DNA of 64,000 nucleotides from an uncultured Verrucomicrobiae bacterium (GCA_937775205.1 CALKBX010000014.1:1-64000), one strand, 5' to 3'; positions 34,993 to 44,294 are shown, numbered from the stretch's first letter. Numbers and translations are program-made. Notes: generated by a model from the sequence alone, not told the origin.

Positions 34993-36096
34993 CTAGTGCG
35001 TGCGCATCGGCATCAGCACGTAGAGGAAGGGGGTGTTGCTCTTGAGCACGCCGGGGCTGAGGCTGTCGGTAAGCTCAAAAAATACTTCGTCTCCCTCGAG
35101 CACTTTGAGGGGGTCCATGAGGAACGTGGGATTGAAAGCTACTTCGATTTCGGGGCCTTTGTATTTGATGGCGATGGACTCGCGCCCGGATCCGATGTCG
35201 GGGGTGTTGGCGGTGATGGCGAGGTTGTCATTGGCGAAGGTGAGCTTCACGGAATTCGCTTTGTCGCTGGTGATTTGATCGGCGCGGCGCAGTGCGTGAT
35301 GCAGCTCCTCCTTGCCGAGCGTGATGCGCTCTTTGAATTCACCGGGGATGACTTGTTTGAAATTCGGATAATTCCCTTCCACCAGTTTGCTGTGCAGCAC
35401 AATGGCTTCGCCGCCTTCCTGCGGGAGCGTGAATTCCACGTGCGTGTCTCCGAGGCGAATTTCCACGTCGCCTGTGCTTTGCAACAAGCGCTGCAGTTCG
35501 GCCACCGCTTTGTTGGGCAAAATAAATTCCGCTTTGGTTCCGCCTTCGATTTCCTCTTCCACCAATGCGAGTCGGCGTCCGTCCGTGGCCACGAGCGTAA
35601 GGCGGTCGGGCGTGATGACGATGTTGATTCCGTTGAGCACGTGGCGCGATTCATCCGTGCTCACGGCGTAGCCGGTTTTGCGAATCATTTCCTTGAACTT
35701 CGCCTGCGGCACTTTCACTTTGCCGCTCTCCTTGAACTTCGCCTGCTGCGGATACTCATCCGCTCCAATCCCGTTGAGCTTGTACTTCGACGCGCCGGCC
35801 TGGACGGTGGCCACCTCTTTGTCGCTCACTTCGATTTCTATTTCGCTCGCCTCAATTTCGCGCACCAAGCCAAAGAGCCGTTTGGCCGGCATCGAGGTGG
35901 CGCCCTCGCGCTCCACTTCGGCGGGCACGGATGCGTGCACGCTCACCTCAAGATCGGTGGCGCGCAGCTCCAGCCGTTTTTCGCCGGCGACGAGCAGCAC
36001 GTTGGAAAGAATGGGGAGCGTCGAGCGAGCGCCCACAACATTTTGGACCGCCTGCAATCCGCTGGCCAGGTCGTCTTTGGTTACCGAGATTTTCAC
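34993..36096 (-). CDS. dnaN: DNA polymerase III beta sliding clamp
   Basis: Ring-forming processivity clamp for DNA polymerase III. The 367-residue product has the three-fold clamp architecture, beginning MKISVTKDDLASGLQAVQNVV, with RSTLPILSNVLL, VSTDESRHVLNGI, VATDGRRLAL, and the closing PFLYVLMPMR. The start is GTG 36096. DnaA boxes lie upstream at 36148-36156 and 36220-36228. dnaA is not in the window. It is followed by lspA on the same strand after a 5-base gap. Confidence 0.95.
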   Translation of the reverse strand: MKISVTKDDLASGLQAVQNVVGARSTLPILSNVLLVAGEKRLELRATDLEVSVHASVPAEVEREGATSMPAKRLFGLVREIEASEIEIEVSDKEVATVQAGASKYKLNGIGADEYPQQAKFKESGKVKVPQAKFKEMIRKTGYAVSTDESRHVLNGINIVITPDRLTLVATDGRRLALVEEEIEGGTKAEFILPNKAVAELQRLLQSTGDVEIRLGDTHVEFTLPQEGGEAIVLHSKLVEGNYPNFKQVIPGEFKERITLGKEELHHALRRADQITSDKANSVKLTFANDNLAITANTPDIGSGRESIAIKYKGPEIEVAFNPTFLMDPLKVLEGDEVFFELTDSLSPGVLKSNTPFLYVLMPMRTH

Positions 36097-36289
36097 AAAG
36101 TCTAATTAGATGAATGTTTCAAACAGTATAACACTATTATTAAGAGCCGTGGATAAGGCAAACAACCCTCGGAGTCAAGGCGGAGTGGGGGAAAAAAGCC
36201 AGAAATTTCGACACACGGCTGTGGATAAAAATGTTGGCAAAAACTGGCAAGTCGCAAAAGTTGGGGAAAACAGAGTTGATGGGGTCTTT
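36097..36289. promoter_or_regulatory. dnaN upstream region with DnaA boxes
   Basis: The 193-base spacer between dnaN and the cysteine desulfurase gene contains TGTGGATAA (36220-36228), the reverse of the consensus DnaA box TTATCCACA, and CGTGGATAA (36148-36156), one base off, both in the same orientation. An AT-rich tract (36105-36145) lies beside dnaN. This could be DnaA control of dnaN or part of an origin region. Confidence 0.6.
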
Positions 36290-37462
36290 TCATCGAGTGA
36301 TCCCCATCTTATTACCCGATCGACAACGCGCCACAACGCGCGGGATTATTTCACAAGCGGCGGCAATGTCGACATCCGTCGTTTCACGCCCCAGCGAAAG
36401 CCGCACCAACGCATTGGCCTCGGCGGGCGGTGCTCCCATAGCGAGCGCCACGTGCGACGGAGTGACCGAACCGCTGGCGCACGCCGAGCCGGCCGAAGCG
36501 CAAACGCCTTCCAAATCCAACCCGCTCAAGAGCGCGATGCTATCTGTGCCTTCAACGGTAAAGGAAATGGTGTTGGTCAAACGATTGGCGGAATCGCGAT
36601 CGCCAAGGAAAGTTGAGCCTTCGGTGGCATCCACCATTTCAATTAAGTTCCCCGCGAGCGGGGCTAGGGTTTCCATTGGGAAAATCGGGTTGGGGAGAAA
36701 CCGCACAATTGCCTCGGCGAGGCCGATGATGCCGGGGAGATTTTCGGTGCCCGCGCGGCGTTCGTTTTCGTGCGGCGCGCCGTGCACGATGGGGTCGGGC
36801 ATCAATGGCGATTTGGCGTATAGCAAACCCGCACCATTGGGGCCGTGGAACTTATGGGCGCACAGCGAAACCAAATCCGCATTGAATTCGGCGATGCCAT
36901 TCATCGCCATTTTGCCAAAGCACTGCACGGCGTCCGTGTGGAAAACTACGCCCTTATCGGTACAAAGTTCACCAATTTCCGCCACCGGCTGGAGCGTGCC
37001 CACCTCGTTATTGGCGGCCATAATGCTGACCAAAACCGTATCGGACCGCAACGCCTCGCGGACGGACTCCACGGCCACGCGACCGGCGGAATCCACGGGG
37101 AGAAAAGTGACCTCAAAACCCTCGTTATTCGCAAGATATTCACAAGGAGACAGCACCGCGTGATGTTCCACGGCGGAGGTGATGATGTGCCGCCCATTGT
37201 CGCGCAGTTGCCGCGCCATTCCGTGCAAAGCGAGGTTGGTGCTTTCGCTGCCGCCGCTGGTGAAAATGATTTCGCTGGGCTTGCACTTCAGCGTGTCGGC
37301 GACGCGATCGCGCGCGTCATCCAGCAACGACCGTGCGCGTTGCCCCACATGATGCACACTGGAAGGATTGCCCCAAACCTCATCGAGGATCGGTAACATC
37401 GCTGCGCGCACGTCGGCATCCAGCGGAGTGGTGGCGTTGTAATCCAAATAAATCGTGCGCAC
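36290..37462 (-). CDS. Cysteine desulfurase (canonical, PLP-dependent)
   Basis: NifS/IscS-type enzyme that takes sulfur from cysteine for iron-sulfur clusters and tRNA thiolation. The 390-residue product has MRTIYLDYNATTPLD, FTSGGSESTNLAL, VEHHAVL with the stacking His, the NNEVGTLQP and DAVQ motifs, the PLP-lysine box CAHKFHGPNGAG, and the catalytic cysteine loop SAGSACASGSVTPSHV. All key residues are present, in contrast to the altered paralogue at 24147. The start is GTG 37462. No iscU, iscR or iron-sulfur assembly gene is adjacent. Confidence 0.92.
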   Translation of the reverse strand: MRTIYLDYNATTPLDADVRAAMLPILDEVWGNPSSVHHVGQRARSLLDDARDRVADTLKCKPSEIIFTSGGSESTNLALHGMARQLRDNGRHIITSAVEHHAVLSPCEYLANNEGFEVTFLPVDSAGRVAVESVREALRSDTVLVSIMAANNEVGTLQPVAEIGELCTDKGVVFHTDAVQCFGKMAMNGIAEFNADLVSLCAHKFHGPNGAGLLYAKSPLMPDPIVHGAPHENERRAGTENLPGIIGLAEAIVRFLPNPIFPMETLAPLAGNLIEMVDATEGSTFLGDRDSANRLTNTISFTVEGTDSIALLSGLDLEGVCASAGSACASGSVTPSHVALAMGAPPAEANALVRLSLGRETTDVDIAAACEIIPRVVARCRSGNKMGITR

Positions 37463-37491
37463 GCCCCGTGTTTACTCCATACTTCGCGCCG

Positions 37492-38304
37492 ATGCCAGAC
37501 TGGCTTCAAGTCATCCTGTTGGGCGTGGTGGAAGGCATCACGGAATTCCTACCCGTTTCGTCGACGGGCCATCTGTTGTTGGCAGAGCCGTGGCTAGGCG
37601 CGCGTCCGGATCACTTCACCATTTGCATCCAAAGCGGCGCGGTGTTGGCAGTGCTCGCAGTTTTCCGCGAACGCGTGCGTTCTCTCTGGGAAAAAAGGAG
37701 CGAGGCCGAAACCCAGGATTACCTCAAAAAGCTCGGTTTTTCCTTTGTTTTAACAGGGTTCGGCGGATTGGCTCTCAAAGCCGCCGGATGGGAATTGCCC
37801 AACACAATCGCCCCCATCGGCTGGGCGTTGCTCATCGGCGGACTGCTCTTCATCGCGTACGAACTGCGCCAACCAAAGAAAGTTGAGAGCGATGCTGAAG
37901 AAAACAAACCATTAAGCCTCACGTGGACAATCGCGATTGCCTTTGGCTTGGCGCAGTTGGTGGCGATGGTTTTCCCCGGCGCTTCGCGCAGTGGCGCGAC
38001 GATTTTGATTGGCCTCATCCTCGGGATGGCGCGGCGCGATGCGGTTGAGTTTTCATTTTTGCTTGGCGTGCCCACCTTGCTCGCCGCGGGCGGATACGAA
38101 CTCGCTTCAGCGTTAAAGGAAAACTCAAACGCCGTAATCAGCGAATGGAACACCCTCTTGCTCGGCACCGCGGCCTCGGCGGTGACGGCGTTCATCGTGG
38201 TGAATTGGTTGCTCGGCTATTTGCAACGGAACACGTTTATGGCGTTCGGTTGGTACCGATTTGGCGCAGGGCTTTTGGTGCTCGGGATGGCGGCAATGGC
38301 TTGA
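37492..38304 (+). CDS. uppP: Undecaprenyl-diphosphatase
   Basis: Integral membrane phosphatase (BacA family) that recycles the lipid carrier for peptidoglycan and other envelope polymers; it also gives bacitracin resistance when overproduced. The 270-residue product has EGITEFLPVSSTGHLLL and VFPGASRSGATILIG, the two catalytic motifs, and about eight helices. ATG 37492 is the family start. It is divergent from the desulfurase gene. Confidence 0.93.
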   Translation: MPDWLQVILLGVVEGITEFLPVSSTGHLLLAEPWLGARPDHFTICIQSGAVLAVLAVFRERVRSLWEKRSEAETQDYLKKLGFSFVLTGFGGLALKAAGWELPNTIAPIGWALLIGGLLFIAYELRQPKKVESDAEENKPLSLTWTIAIAFGLAQLVAMVFPGASRSGATILIGLILGMARRDAVEFSFLLGVPTLLAAGGYELASALKENSNAVISEWNTLLLGTAASAVTAFIVVNWLLGYLQRNTFMAFGWYRFGAGLLVLGMAAMA

Positions 38305-38379
38305 GTGAAAACAGCGGAAAAGGCCAATTGTGTACAAATCGGACTTTTTCACCGATTTATCCACAGGCAAAAAAGAGGG

Positions 38380-39522
38380 TCAAAATTCGTAGATGAAATT
38401 GAGGTGAAACCCTTGGTTATTGTGGCGGCCATTGACGGGTTCATCGGTGTTATCCCAGCGGTATTCAAGGCGCGAGATGACGTTTTCCCAGATTTTGTAA
38501 TTCAGCGTGAGCGTGAGGCTCTGGCCGTCGGTTTGTTCGGCGGCGCTTTCGCCAGAATACAGTTTTGCGCCTTCCTGATAAATCTCCGCGCGGGCGGAGA
38601 GCGTGAGGTCATCGGAAAGCGTGCGGCCCACGTACAGGCCAAACACCGAGTCATCATTGCCTGCGCCGGGCAAGATGCGCGAGTCGTGCGTGAGGCTGAG
38701 ATTCCACTTCTCGGAATTGGGAAGCAAACCCAGCCCGAGCGAAAGATTTTGGATGGGATTGCTCCCCGTTCGGGCGCGGCCATTCACGTAGCCCAATGAA
38801 AAACGCGAGCCGCCCAAGGGCCCGAGCGCCTCGGGTAGTTCCCACATCAAACCGGCAAGCAACGTCTTGCGGTCGGCATTGGCGGGGGTGCCGTTGATGC
38901 GGGGATCGTTGGTGTTCGCCACGCCGAGGGCGATTTGGTAGCGGCTGTCCCATTCATAAAGCGGATCCACCCCCGGCCGCCCCGTGCCCGGAAAAAAAGC
39001 AAGGATGCCCGTGTGCACGGTCGGTTGAATGGTGTAGCCCCACGAGCGCGTGTAGTGCGCGTTGGCATTGTGATCGGGTGACTCAAAGCCGACGATGGAA
39101 TTAAAAGTGCCGATGCGCAGATCAAGGCTGGAGGTCTCGCCCGCGGTGAGTGGGTTGACCAAAGGAAAGCGAAGATCCAAATACGCCTGCCGCAACTCCG
39201 CGGAATTCGAAGTGGAGCCCGTCTCCAAATCACTCGCATCCGGCCCGAGCCAAAGGTCCACGCGATAGCCCGAATCCAAAAGCCAATTCTCCATCGGTCG
39301 ATGCAGCGAGAGCGCTACCACATCCAGCGAAAACGCATTTGCGCGACTCGTGGTGCCCGAGAGCCCATAAGCGAAATTCCCCGGGCTCGGGCCCCAACGA
39401 TACCCCGTGCTCACATACCCCGACAGCGTCGCCGAAGCCGCCAACGCCGGAGCGGTCACTGCCGCATCCTGCGCCCGAGCCGAGCCAATTAAAATAAAGA
39501 CCAACAGAACCAATCCACGCAT
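38380..39522 (-). CDS. Outer-membrane beta-barrel porin (BBP2/OmpL-like)
   Basis: Predicted outer-membrane channel of 380 residues, with signal peptide (MRGLVLLVFILIGSARAQ), a SGYVSTGYRWG first strand, alternating amphipathic strands throughout, and a terminal aromatic residue (NFIYEF) as needed for Bam-mediated insertion. The family resembles the putative beta-barrel porin-2/OmpL type common in Bacteroidetes and PVC bacteria. The downstream paralogue at 39626-40799 shares SGYVSTGY, the FYTHSWG/HYTRSWG region and the KIWENV...R end. ATG 39522 follows a strong GGAGG. The substrate is unknown. Confidence 0.8.
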   Translation of the reverse strand: MRGLVLLVFILIGSARAQDAAVTAPALAASATLSGYVSTGYRWGPSPGNFAYGLSGTTSRANAFSLDVVALSLHRPMENWLLDSGYRVDLWLGPDASDLETGSTSNSAELRQAYLDLRFPLVNPLTAGETSSLDLRIGTFNSIVGFESPDHNANAHYTRSWGYTIQPTVHTGILAFFPGTGRPGVDPLYEWDSRYQIALGVANTNDPRINGTPANADRKTLLAGLMWELPEALGPLGGSRFSLGYVNGRARTGSNPIQNLSLGLGLLPNSEKWNLSLTHDSRILPGAGNDDSVFGLYVGRTLSDDLTLSARAEIYQEGAKLYSGESAAEQTDGQSLTLTLNYKIWENVISRLEYRWDNTDEPVNGRHNNQGFHLNFIYEF

Positions 39523-39571
39523 CCAAACCTCCAACCCCATTAAGCACCCAACTCTTACGCGCATCAAGGCA

Positions 39572-39606
39572 TTAAAAAAACCCCTCCGGTTTCCCGAAGG
39601 GGTTTC
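39572..39606 (-). terminator. Rho-independent terminator after the broken porin gene
   Basis: On the minus strand AACCCCTTCGG, a GAAA tetraloop and CCGGAGGGGTT form a stem followed by a T run (39574-39580 as A on the + strand). It lies 20 bases after the porin stop at 39626 and before the second porin gene. Confidence 0.85.
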
Positions 39607-39625
39607 AAAGGTTTCTAACGGTTAA

Positions 39626-40799
39626 TTAGAAGCTGTAGATCAGGTTCAGCGCGATCGTATCCTGCGATTGGCCACGGCTAACGCCGTCTCCTTGTTGTGC
39701 AGCATCCGAGTTATGCTGGTCATGACGCCACTCGATGCGGGAAGTAACATTTTCCCAGATCTTGTGGTTAACGCCGAGGGTTAACGACTGCAAGTCGTCA
39801 GCATTCTCGAAGCTATCCACGGATTGGAGAGTTCCATCACCGTCAAGATCGGCATTGATGTTACCGATTTCCGCACGTGCGTTGATAGTTGTATCAGCGT
39901 TTAATGCGTAGCTCAGATGATATCCAAGAACATTAGAGTCAGCTTGGGTTGCATGACCGTACTCCACGTGGTCCCAAACGAGCTTGTGAGACAAGTTTGC
40001 GATCGGCAGCGGAGTGCTGATGCTTGCGTAGTGGTACTCTGTGTCTTCACCGTTACCACCAGTAGAAGAATCGGTGGGGCCAGAGACAACGCCGTAGTAG
40101 AGCTCACTACCACCAAGGTAGGTGCCAAGGCTATCGGGCAGGGTGTAGGACACGGAAGCCAGCCAGGTTTTGCTGGAACCATTACCGCCGGAGCTGCCGT
40201 TTGTTGCATTTCCAGTGGTGTTAGCGAGACCGAGTCCAACCGTGAGACCAGCAGCCAAATCATAGCTGGCCAGAATGCCGGTGTGGTGAGTCGGCTCCAC
40301 AGCGAATCCCCAAGAATGGGTGTAGAACGTGTTCTCGTTGTAGTTGTAGACTTCGTTGCCGACGATCGTGCCGAATTGGCCGACCTTCAGGTCAATGCCG
40401 TTGCCTACGTCAAGACGCAGATCAATGTTGGCCTGCATCAGTTCAACCGTGCCGCCTGTGCCGGAATCCTGCGTGCCAATGTCGCTGGCAGCTGGGCCCA
40501 TCCACAGTTCAACGGTGTAACCGGTCGTCCATGGCGCCGTCGCCCTGTGCGGACGAAAGTTTCAGGTCAACCACGTCCAAGCTGAACGCGTTCGAGTTTC
40601 AGCCGCGCGGAAGTAGCCCGCCGGTTCCTTGACCGTTGCCGTAGTTGTAGCCAGTGCTCACATAACCGCTTAGGGTTGTGGAAGCAGCCAGCGCTTCTGC
40701 GCCCGCGGCGGCATCTTGCGCCTGAGCGACAGACGAAAGGGAGACGATGCCAGCGGCAGCGAGACCCATGGTCCATTTATTCATTTTCATATTTTTCAT
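39626..40799 (-). pseudogene. Outer-membrane porin paralogue, broken by a stop codon and a frameshift
   Basis: Tandem paralogue of the porin at 38380. The start MKNMKMNKWTMGLAAAG, signal peptide and SGYVSTGYNYGNG are intact and an AGGAG precedes ATG 40799. After GGLLPRG an in-frame TGA occurs at 40599-40601; the same frame continues with SNAFSLDVVDLKLSSAQGDG, then near 40530 a one-base shift leads to PWTTGYTVELWMGPAASD and the rest of the barrel to the stop at 39626 (NLIYSF). Two separate lesions within 75 bases suggest either local sequence error or a genuinely inactivated gene. Its terminator is intact. Confidence 0.75.
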
Positions 40800-41019
40800 G
40801 TACTCCTGTAATAGGTGTTAACTTTTATACTGCAGTTTACTGATACGGGGAGAATGCCGAGGCACAAACCCCACGCCCAAAAAGGCGCGTTGCGGGGGGA
40901 TATACGGGGAATCGCATTCTCATTGCAAGCAAATTCTCACAGAAACTTTACGTGTCCGTACTAATTTGAAACGAGTTTGAGGGGTTGATTTTGTCTTGGC
41001 AATCGCTATCCTCCCGCTC

Positions 41020-42042
41020 ATGCATCGCTTGCTCTTGCTCGTTCCGGCCATCTCTTTCCTAGCCCTTTGGATAGGGAAAACTCAGGACTCTCCCAAGCCC
41101 GCAGCGCCACCCGCTCCGGATGCGGCTGCGATGGCGGCCATTTTCCAGCCACCACTCACTGCTCTGGATCGCCTCCCGCGCAGCGCGGAGGACCAGGCGA
41201 AAGTGGATCTCGGTCGGCATTTGTACTACGAAAAACGCCTGTCCAGTAATAACAAAATTTCCTGTAATTCGTGCCATTTGCTCGATAAATACGGGGTGGA
41301 TGGGGTGGCTTTCTCGCTGGGCGTGCCCGGCGAACCGGTGGGCCGCAATTCGCCGACCGTTTATAACGCGTTTTTCCACATCGCCCAATTTTGGGATGGA
41401 CGTGCCGCCACAGTTGAGGAACAGGCCAAAGGCCCTATTTTAGCGGGAAAAGAGATGGGAATGCCTAGTGCTGCCGCCGTGGTGGCCAAGCTGAAGGGCA
41501 TCCGGGAATACCCGCCGCTCTTTAAGAAGGCGTTTCCGCGGGATGATGACGCGGTTAATTATATGAACGTCGGCACAGCGATTGGGGCGTTTGAGCGGAA
41601 TTTGGTCACGCCTGGGCGCTTTGATGATTTCCTCGCCGGCAAAACCTCCGCCCTTACAAAACGCGAGCAAAAAGGCCTGAAAACGTTTGTCACCACCGGC
41701 TGTGTCACCTGCCACACGGGTCCGTTGGTGGGGGGGAACAGCTACCAAAAGCTCGGCCTCGTGAAGCCTTGGCCCAATCAAGCCGACCTCGGACGCTCTG
41801 CAATCGTAGGCAATGATGCGTTTAAGATGTTCTTCAAAGTGCCGAGCTTGCGGAACATTGAGAAAACTGGCCCGTATTTCCATGATTCCAGCGCCAAAAC
41901 ACTGGAAGCAGCTGTCACCAAAATGGCCGCGCACCAGCTTGGCCGCAAATTGAGCGGTGAACAGCTTGCGGATATAGTCTCATTTCTCAAAAGCCTCACC
42001 GGCAAAATACCCACCGAATACATCAAAAAACGCCCATTCTAG
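41020..42042 (+). CDS. Di-heme cytochrome c peroxidase
   Basis: Periplasmic enzyme of the MauG/CcpA superfamily that reduces hydrogen peroxide with electrons from cytochromes. The 340-residue product has a signal peptide (MHRLLLLVPAISFLALWIG), two heme motifs CNSCH and CVTCH, DLGRHLYYEKRLS, and VPSLRNIEKTGPYFHDSSAKTLEAA near the C-terminus, which is the typical end. ATG 41020 is chosen for the signal peptide. A hairpin with T run follows at 42172. Confidence 0.88.
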   Translation: MHRLLLLVPAISFLALWIGKTQDSPKPAAPPAPDAAAMAAIFQPPLTALDRLPRSAEDQAKVDLGRHLYYEKRLSSNNKISCNSCHLLDKYGVDGVAFSLGVPGEPVGRNSPTVYNAFFHIAQFWDGRAATVEEQAKGPILAGKEMGMPSAAAVVAKLKGIREYPPLFKKAFPRDDDAVNYMNVGTAIGAFERNLVTPGRFDDFLAGKTSALTKREQKGLKTFVTTGCVTCHTGPLVGGNSYQKLGLVKPWPNQADLGRSAIVGNDAFKMFFKVPSLRNIEKTGPYFHDSSAKTLEAAVTKMAAHQLGRKLSGEQLADIVSFLKSLTGKIPTEYIKKRPF

Positions 42043-42171
42043 GCGAATTTAATCCCGATTTTACCGCACAAAAAATCCACTTTGACGGGTGAATAAAGCC
42101 CCCGCCCTCGCGTCTCAATTACAGACACGCCACTCAGGCAGTCGAACAGGAGGCATTATAGACAGGTTGGG

Positions 42172-42210
42172 TAGCCCGTCGGCTCTGGCAACAGACCGAC
42201 GGGCTTTTTT
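42172..42210 (+). terminator. Strong terminator between cytochrome c peroxidase and carbonic anhydrase genes
   Basis: AGCCCGTCGG and CCGACGGGCT form a perfect 10-bp stem around a 13-base loop, followed by seven T. It lies 130 bases after the peroxidase stop and 50 bases before the carbonic anhydrase start, so it either ends the former transcript or acts as a leader attenuator for the latter. Confidence 0.85.
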
Positions 42211-42259
42211 TGCGGACATTTTTGCCGACAACTTGGGCGCGGACTGCCACCCTCCGCCG

Positions 42260-42814
42260 ATGGGCGAACTCGATCCCCAACTCGACCAATTTCTCCGCCG
42301 CCAACCGACCCTCGGCGAAGGCGTGTACCTTGCCAGCACCGCAGTCGTTGTGGGCGATGTCTCCTTCGGCGATCACTCCAGCGTTTGGTACCACGCCGTG
42401 CTGCGCGGCGATATCAACTTCATCAAGATCGGCCATCACACCAATATCCAAGACGGCACCGTCGTCCATCTTGCCGATGACTTCCCCTGCGAAATCGGCA
42501 ACTGGACTACCATCGGCCACAGCGCCGTCGTCCACGCTTGTCGCATCGGCGATGAATGCCTCATCGGAATGAACAGCACCGTGCTTGATGGCGCCGTCAT
42601 CGGCTCCCAATCCATCATCGGCGCAAATGCACTTGTCACCGGCGGTACCCAAATTCCCGAAGGCTCTCTCGTCCTCGGCAGCCCCGCCAAAGTCATCCGC
42701 CCCCTCACCCCCGAGGAACGCGCCGACCTAAAACCATGGGCCCAAAAATACGTCGACAACACCGCCTATTGTTTGAAGCACAAATTGAATGTCGGCGCGC
42801 CGTTGGCTACTTGA
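42260..42814 (+). CDS. Gamma-class carbonic anhydrase family protein
   Basis: Left-handed beta-helix protein of the YrdA/PaaY/gamma-carbonic anhydrase family; may interconvert CO2 and bicarbonate or serve another ligand. The 184-residue product has LASTAVVVGDVSFGDHSSVWYHAVLRGD, the metal-binding His set in IGHHTNIQDGTVVH, TTIGHSAVVHACRIGDECLIGMNSTVLDGA, and a helical end. All three histidine ligands of the family are visible. The start ATG 42260 follows a long leader with a terminator-like hairpin. Confidence 0.85.
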   Translation: MGELDPQLDQFLRRQPTLGEGVYLASTAVVVGDVSFGDHSSVWYHAVLRGDINFIKIGHHTNIQDGTVVHLADDFPCEIGNWTTIGHSAVVHACRIGDECLIGMNSTVLDGAVIGSQSIIGANALVTGGTQIPEGSLVLGSPAKVIRPLTPEERADLKPWAQKYVDNTAYCLKHKLNVGAPLAT

Positions 42815-42873
42815 AAATCCCCGATTGAGCTTGCCAGCCGCCCTTGTGTTTGGCAAACAGGACGACCTTATTT

Positions 42874-42949
42874 GCGCGGTTAGCTCAGTTGGTAGAGCAT
42901 CACCTCGACACGGTGGAGGTCATTGGTTCGAGCCCAATACCGCGCACCA
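42874..42949 (+). tRNA. tRNA-Val (anticodon GAC)
   Basis: Full cloverleaf of 76 bases: acceptor GCGCGGT/ACCGCGC, D arm GCTC/GAGC, anticodon stem TCACC/GGTGG with loop TCGACAC, T arm ATTGG TTCGAGC CCAAT, and encoded CCA. The anticodon GAC reads valine GUC/GUU. Base 33 is C instead of the usual U. The 3' part is repeated at 44295-44335. Confidence 0.92.
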
Positions 42950-42954
42950 TCTTT
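42914..42954 (+). repeat. Direct repeat overlapping the tRNA-Val 3' end (candidate attL)
   Basis: Bases 42914-42954 of the tRNA 3' half and its flank recur at 44295-44335 with a single mismatch (C to T in the acceptor stem). Such duplicates of a tRNA end are the usual footprint of site-specific integration. Confidence 0.8.
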
Positions 42955-43041
42955 ATCCCGGTTTGTTTAGAGCCAGAACGACAAGGTTTCGATAATTTTG
43001 GTATTAGGAAGAATCCCAGGAAGCATAATTTTCGGGACAGG

Positions 43042-44196
43042 CTACTTGGTGTATTTCGGCACGGATCCATCCCCGGTTGACTTCCCGCCATCAAGAATCC
43101 AAGCGAGGTTGAAACGTGCTACTGTTGAGCCGCCTTTGGGCCCACCTTCAAAGTGGTGAAAGATCATTCCTTCAGTGATTGTCCCCGGGCGGCCGGAGGT
43201 GATAGAGGAGTAAGCGTGTCTGCCTGCATAAACTAATTTTTTGATTGGCCAGCTTTTGCCGCCGTCGAAGCTGGCCCACACGGTTCCGTGGTCGCGACCG
43301 CTGGGACTGTCGCAATTGCTATAGATCAGGATGTCGTGCCCTTTGACTGCCAGTCGGGTGAGGCCACCCATGCAGCCGTAATTAGTGTTTTGAGGGCCAT
43401 CAGGAAGGACTTCGCAAAATTTCAGGTCTTTCCATGTTTTACCTCCGTCCGTGCTGGTTGCGGTCCAACGACGACGAGGGTTGGCTCCTTCCTCAGCCCA
43501 GTGTCGACGTGAGTTATAATAAATTGTCCCATCACTCAATTCAGCAAGGGTTGCTTCGCCGGTTCCGTTAGCAGGGAAAGGCTCACTGCTGTGCCAGGTT
43601 TTGCCTCCGTCATCACTATAGATGGCGTTGGTGTAATGATTCGGCCAAGAGTCACTAGCATTCTTTCCCGCATAGAAACGGGAAGGGCGAAGGAGCCTTC
43701 CCTTATGTTTGCCATGACGCAGGGTAATGCCGTGCTCATTCATGTGCATGGAAGGCGCATTGCCTTTTGAGTCAGGCTTAATGTTGGTCTTAATTTTCCG
43801 CCATGATTTGCCATCATCACTGCTGCGGAAGACGTGAATCGGGGCGGGCGGATGACGGTCCTCGACAAACGCGATGATGTCTCCATTGGTTTCGTTGACG
43901 GTTAGCCCACCGGTCTGGAACCCAGGTTTGGCGATGACAATTTCTGGGCCCCAGGTTTTGCCGCCATCTTCGCTGCGTTTGGCCCGGACGTGGCTGGTGC
44001 CCCAGGTGGCAATCACAGTACCCTTCATGCTGACCACAATGTTACCAAAACGTTCTCCTTTGAAAACCTGTTGAAGATCATGGTGTGGTTTAGTGAGGTG
44101 CGGCTTTAATGGCCCCTCCACTTCGGCACCCTGAGAATTCCTTGCCGAAAGAATTACGGCAAATAACAAAATAAATGTAAATGAAGGCTTGAGCAT
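43042..44196 (-). CDS. Exported sialidase-like BNR/Asp-box protein
   Basis: Six-bladed beta-propeller protein of the sialidase superfamily, expected in the periplasm or outside. The 384-residue product has a signal peptide (MLKPSFTFILLFAVILSARNS), five Asp boxes (SEDGGKTW, SSDDGKSW, SDDGGKTW, STDGGKTW, SFDGGKSW) and conserved Arg-rich loops. The canonical FRIP motif is not evident, so activity on sialic acid is uncertain; related proteins act on other sugars. ATG 44196 begins the signal peptide; an upstream extension is antisense to the tRNA fragment. It lies alone inside the tRNA-flanked segment. Confidence 0.8.
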   Translation of the reverse strand: MLKPSFTFILLFAVILSARNSQGAEVEGPLKPHLTKPHHDLQQVFKGERFGNIVVSMKGTVIATWGTSHVRAKRSEDGGKTWGPEIVIAKPGFQTGGLTVNETNGDIIAFVEDRHPPAPIHVFRSSDDGKSWRKIKTNIKPDSKGNAPSMHMNEHGITLRHGKHKGRLLRPSRFYAGKNASDSWPNHYTNAIYSDDGGKTWHSSEPFPANGTGEATLAELSDGTIYYNSRRHWAEEGANPRRRWTATSTDGGKTWKDLKFCEVLPDGPQNTNYGCMGGLTRLAVKGHDILIYSNCDSPSGRDHGTVWASFDGGKSWPIKKLVYAGRHAYSSITSGRPGTITEGMIFHHFEGGPKGGSTVARFNLAWILDGGKSTGDGSVPKYTK

Positions 44197-44294
44197 ATGT
44201 GCCAACAGAATGGCAAATGATAGGCGGAAGGCAATCGGAAAAACGCCTGATTTTAGAGTACCACCAGAATAGAGATCGACTTGAAGGAGAGCGT

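Noticed and set aside
34996..36105. 369-residue + strand frame opposite dnaN
   Set aside because: DnaN is diagnostic on the minus strand; the + frame is a codon-bias shadow.
36097..36289. Calling this spacer the replication origin
   Set aside because: Only two boxes, no dnaA gene and no skew data; kept as a regulatory region.
40599..40601. TGA in the porin as a selenocysteine codon
   Set aside because: A frameshift follows within 75 bases and porins have no known selenocysteine; damage or error is simpler.
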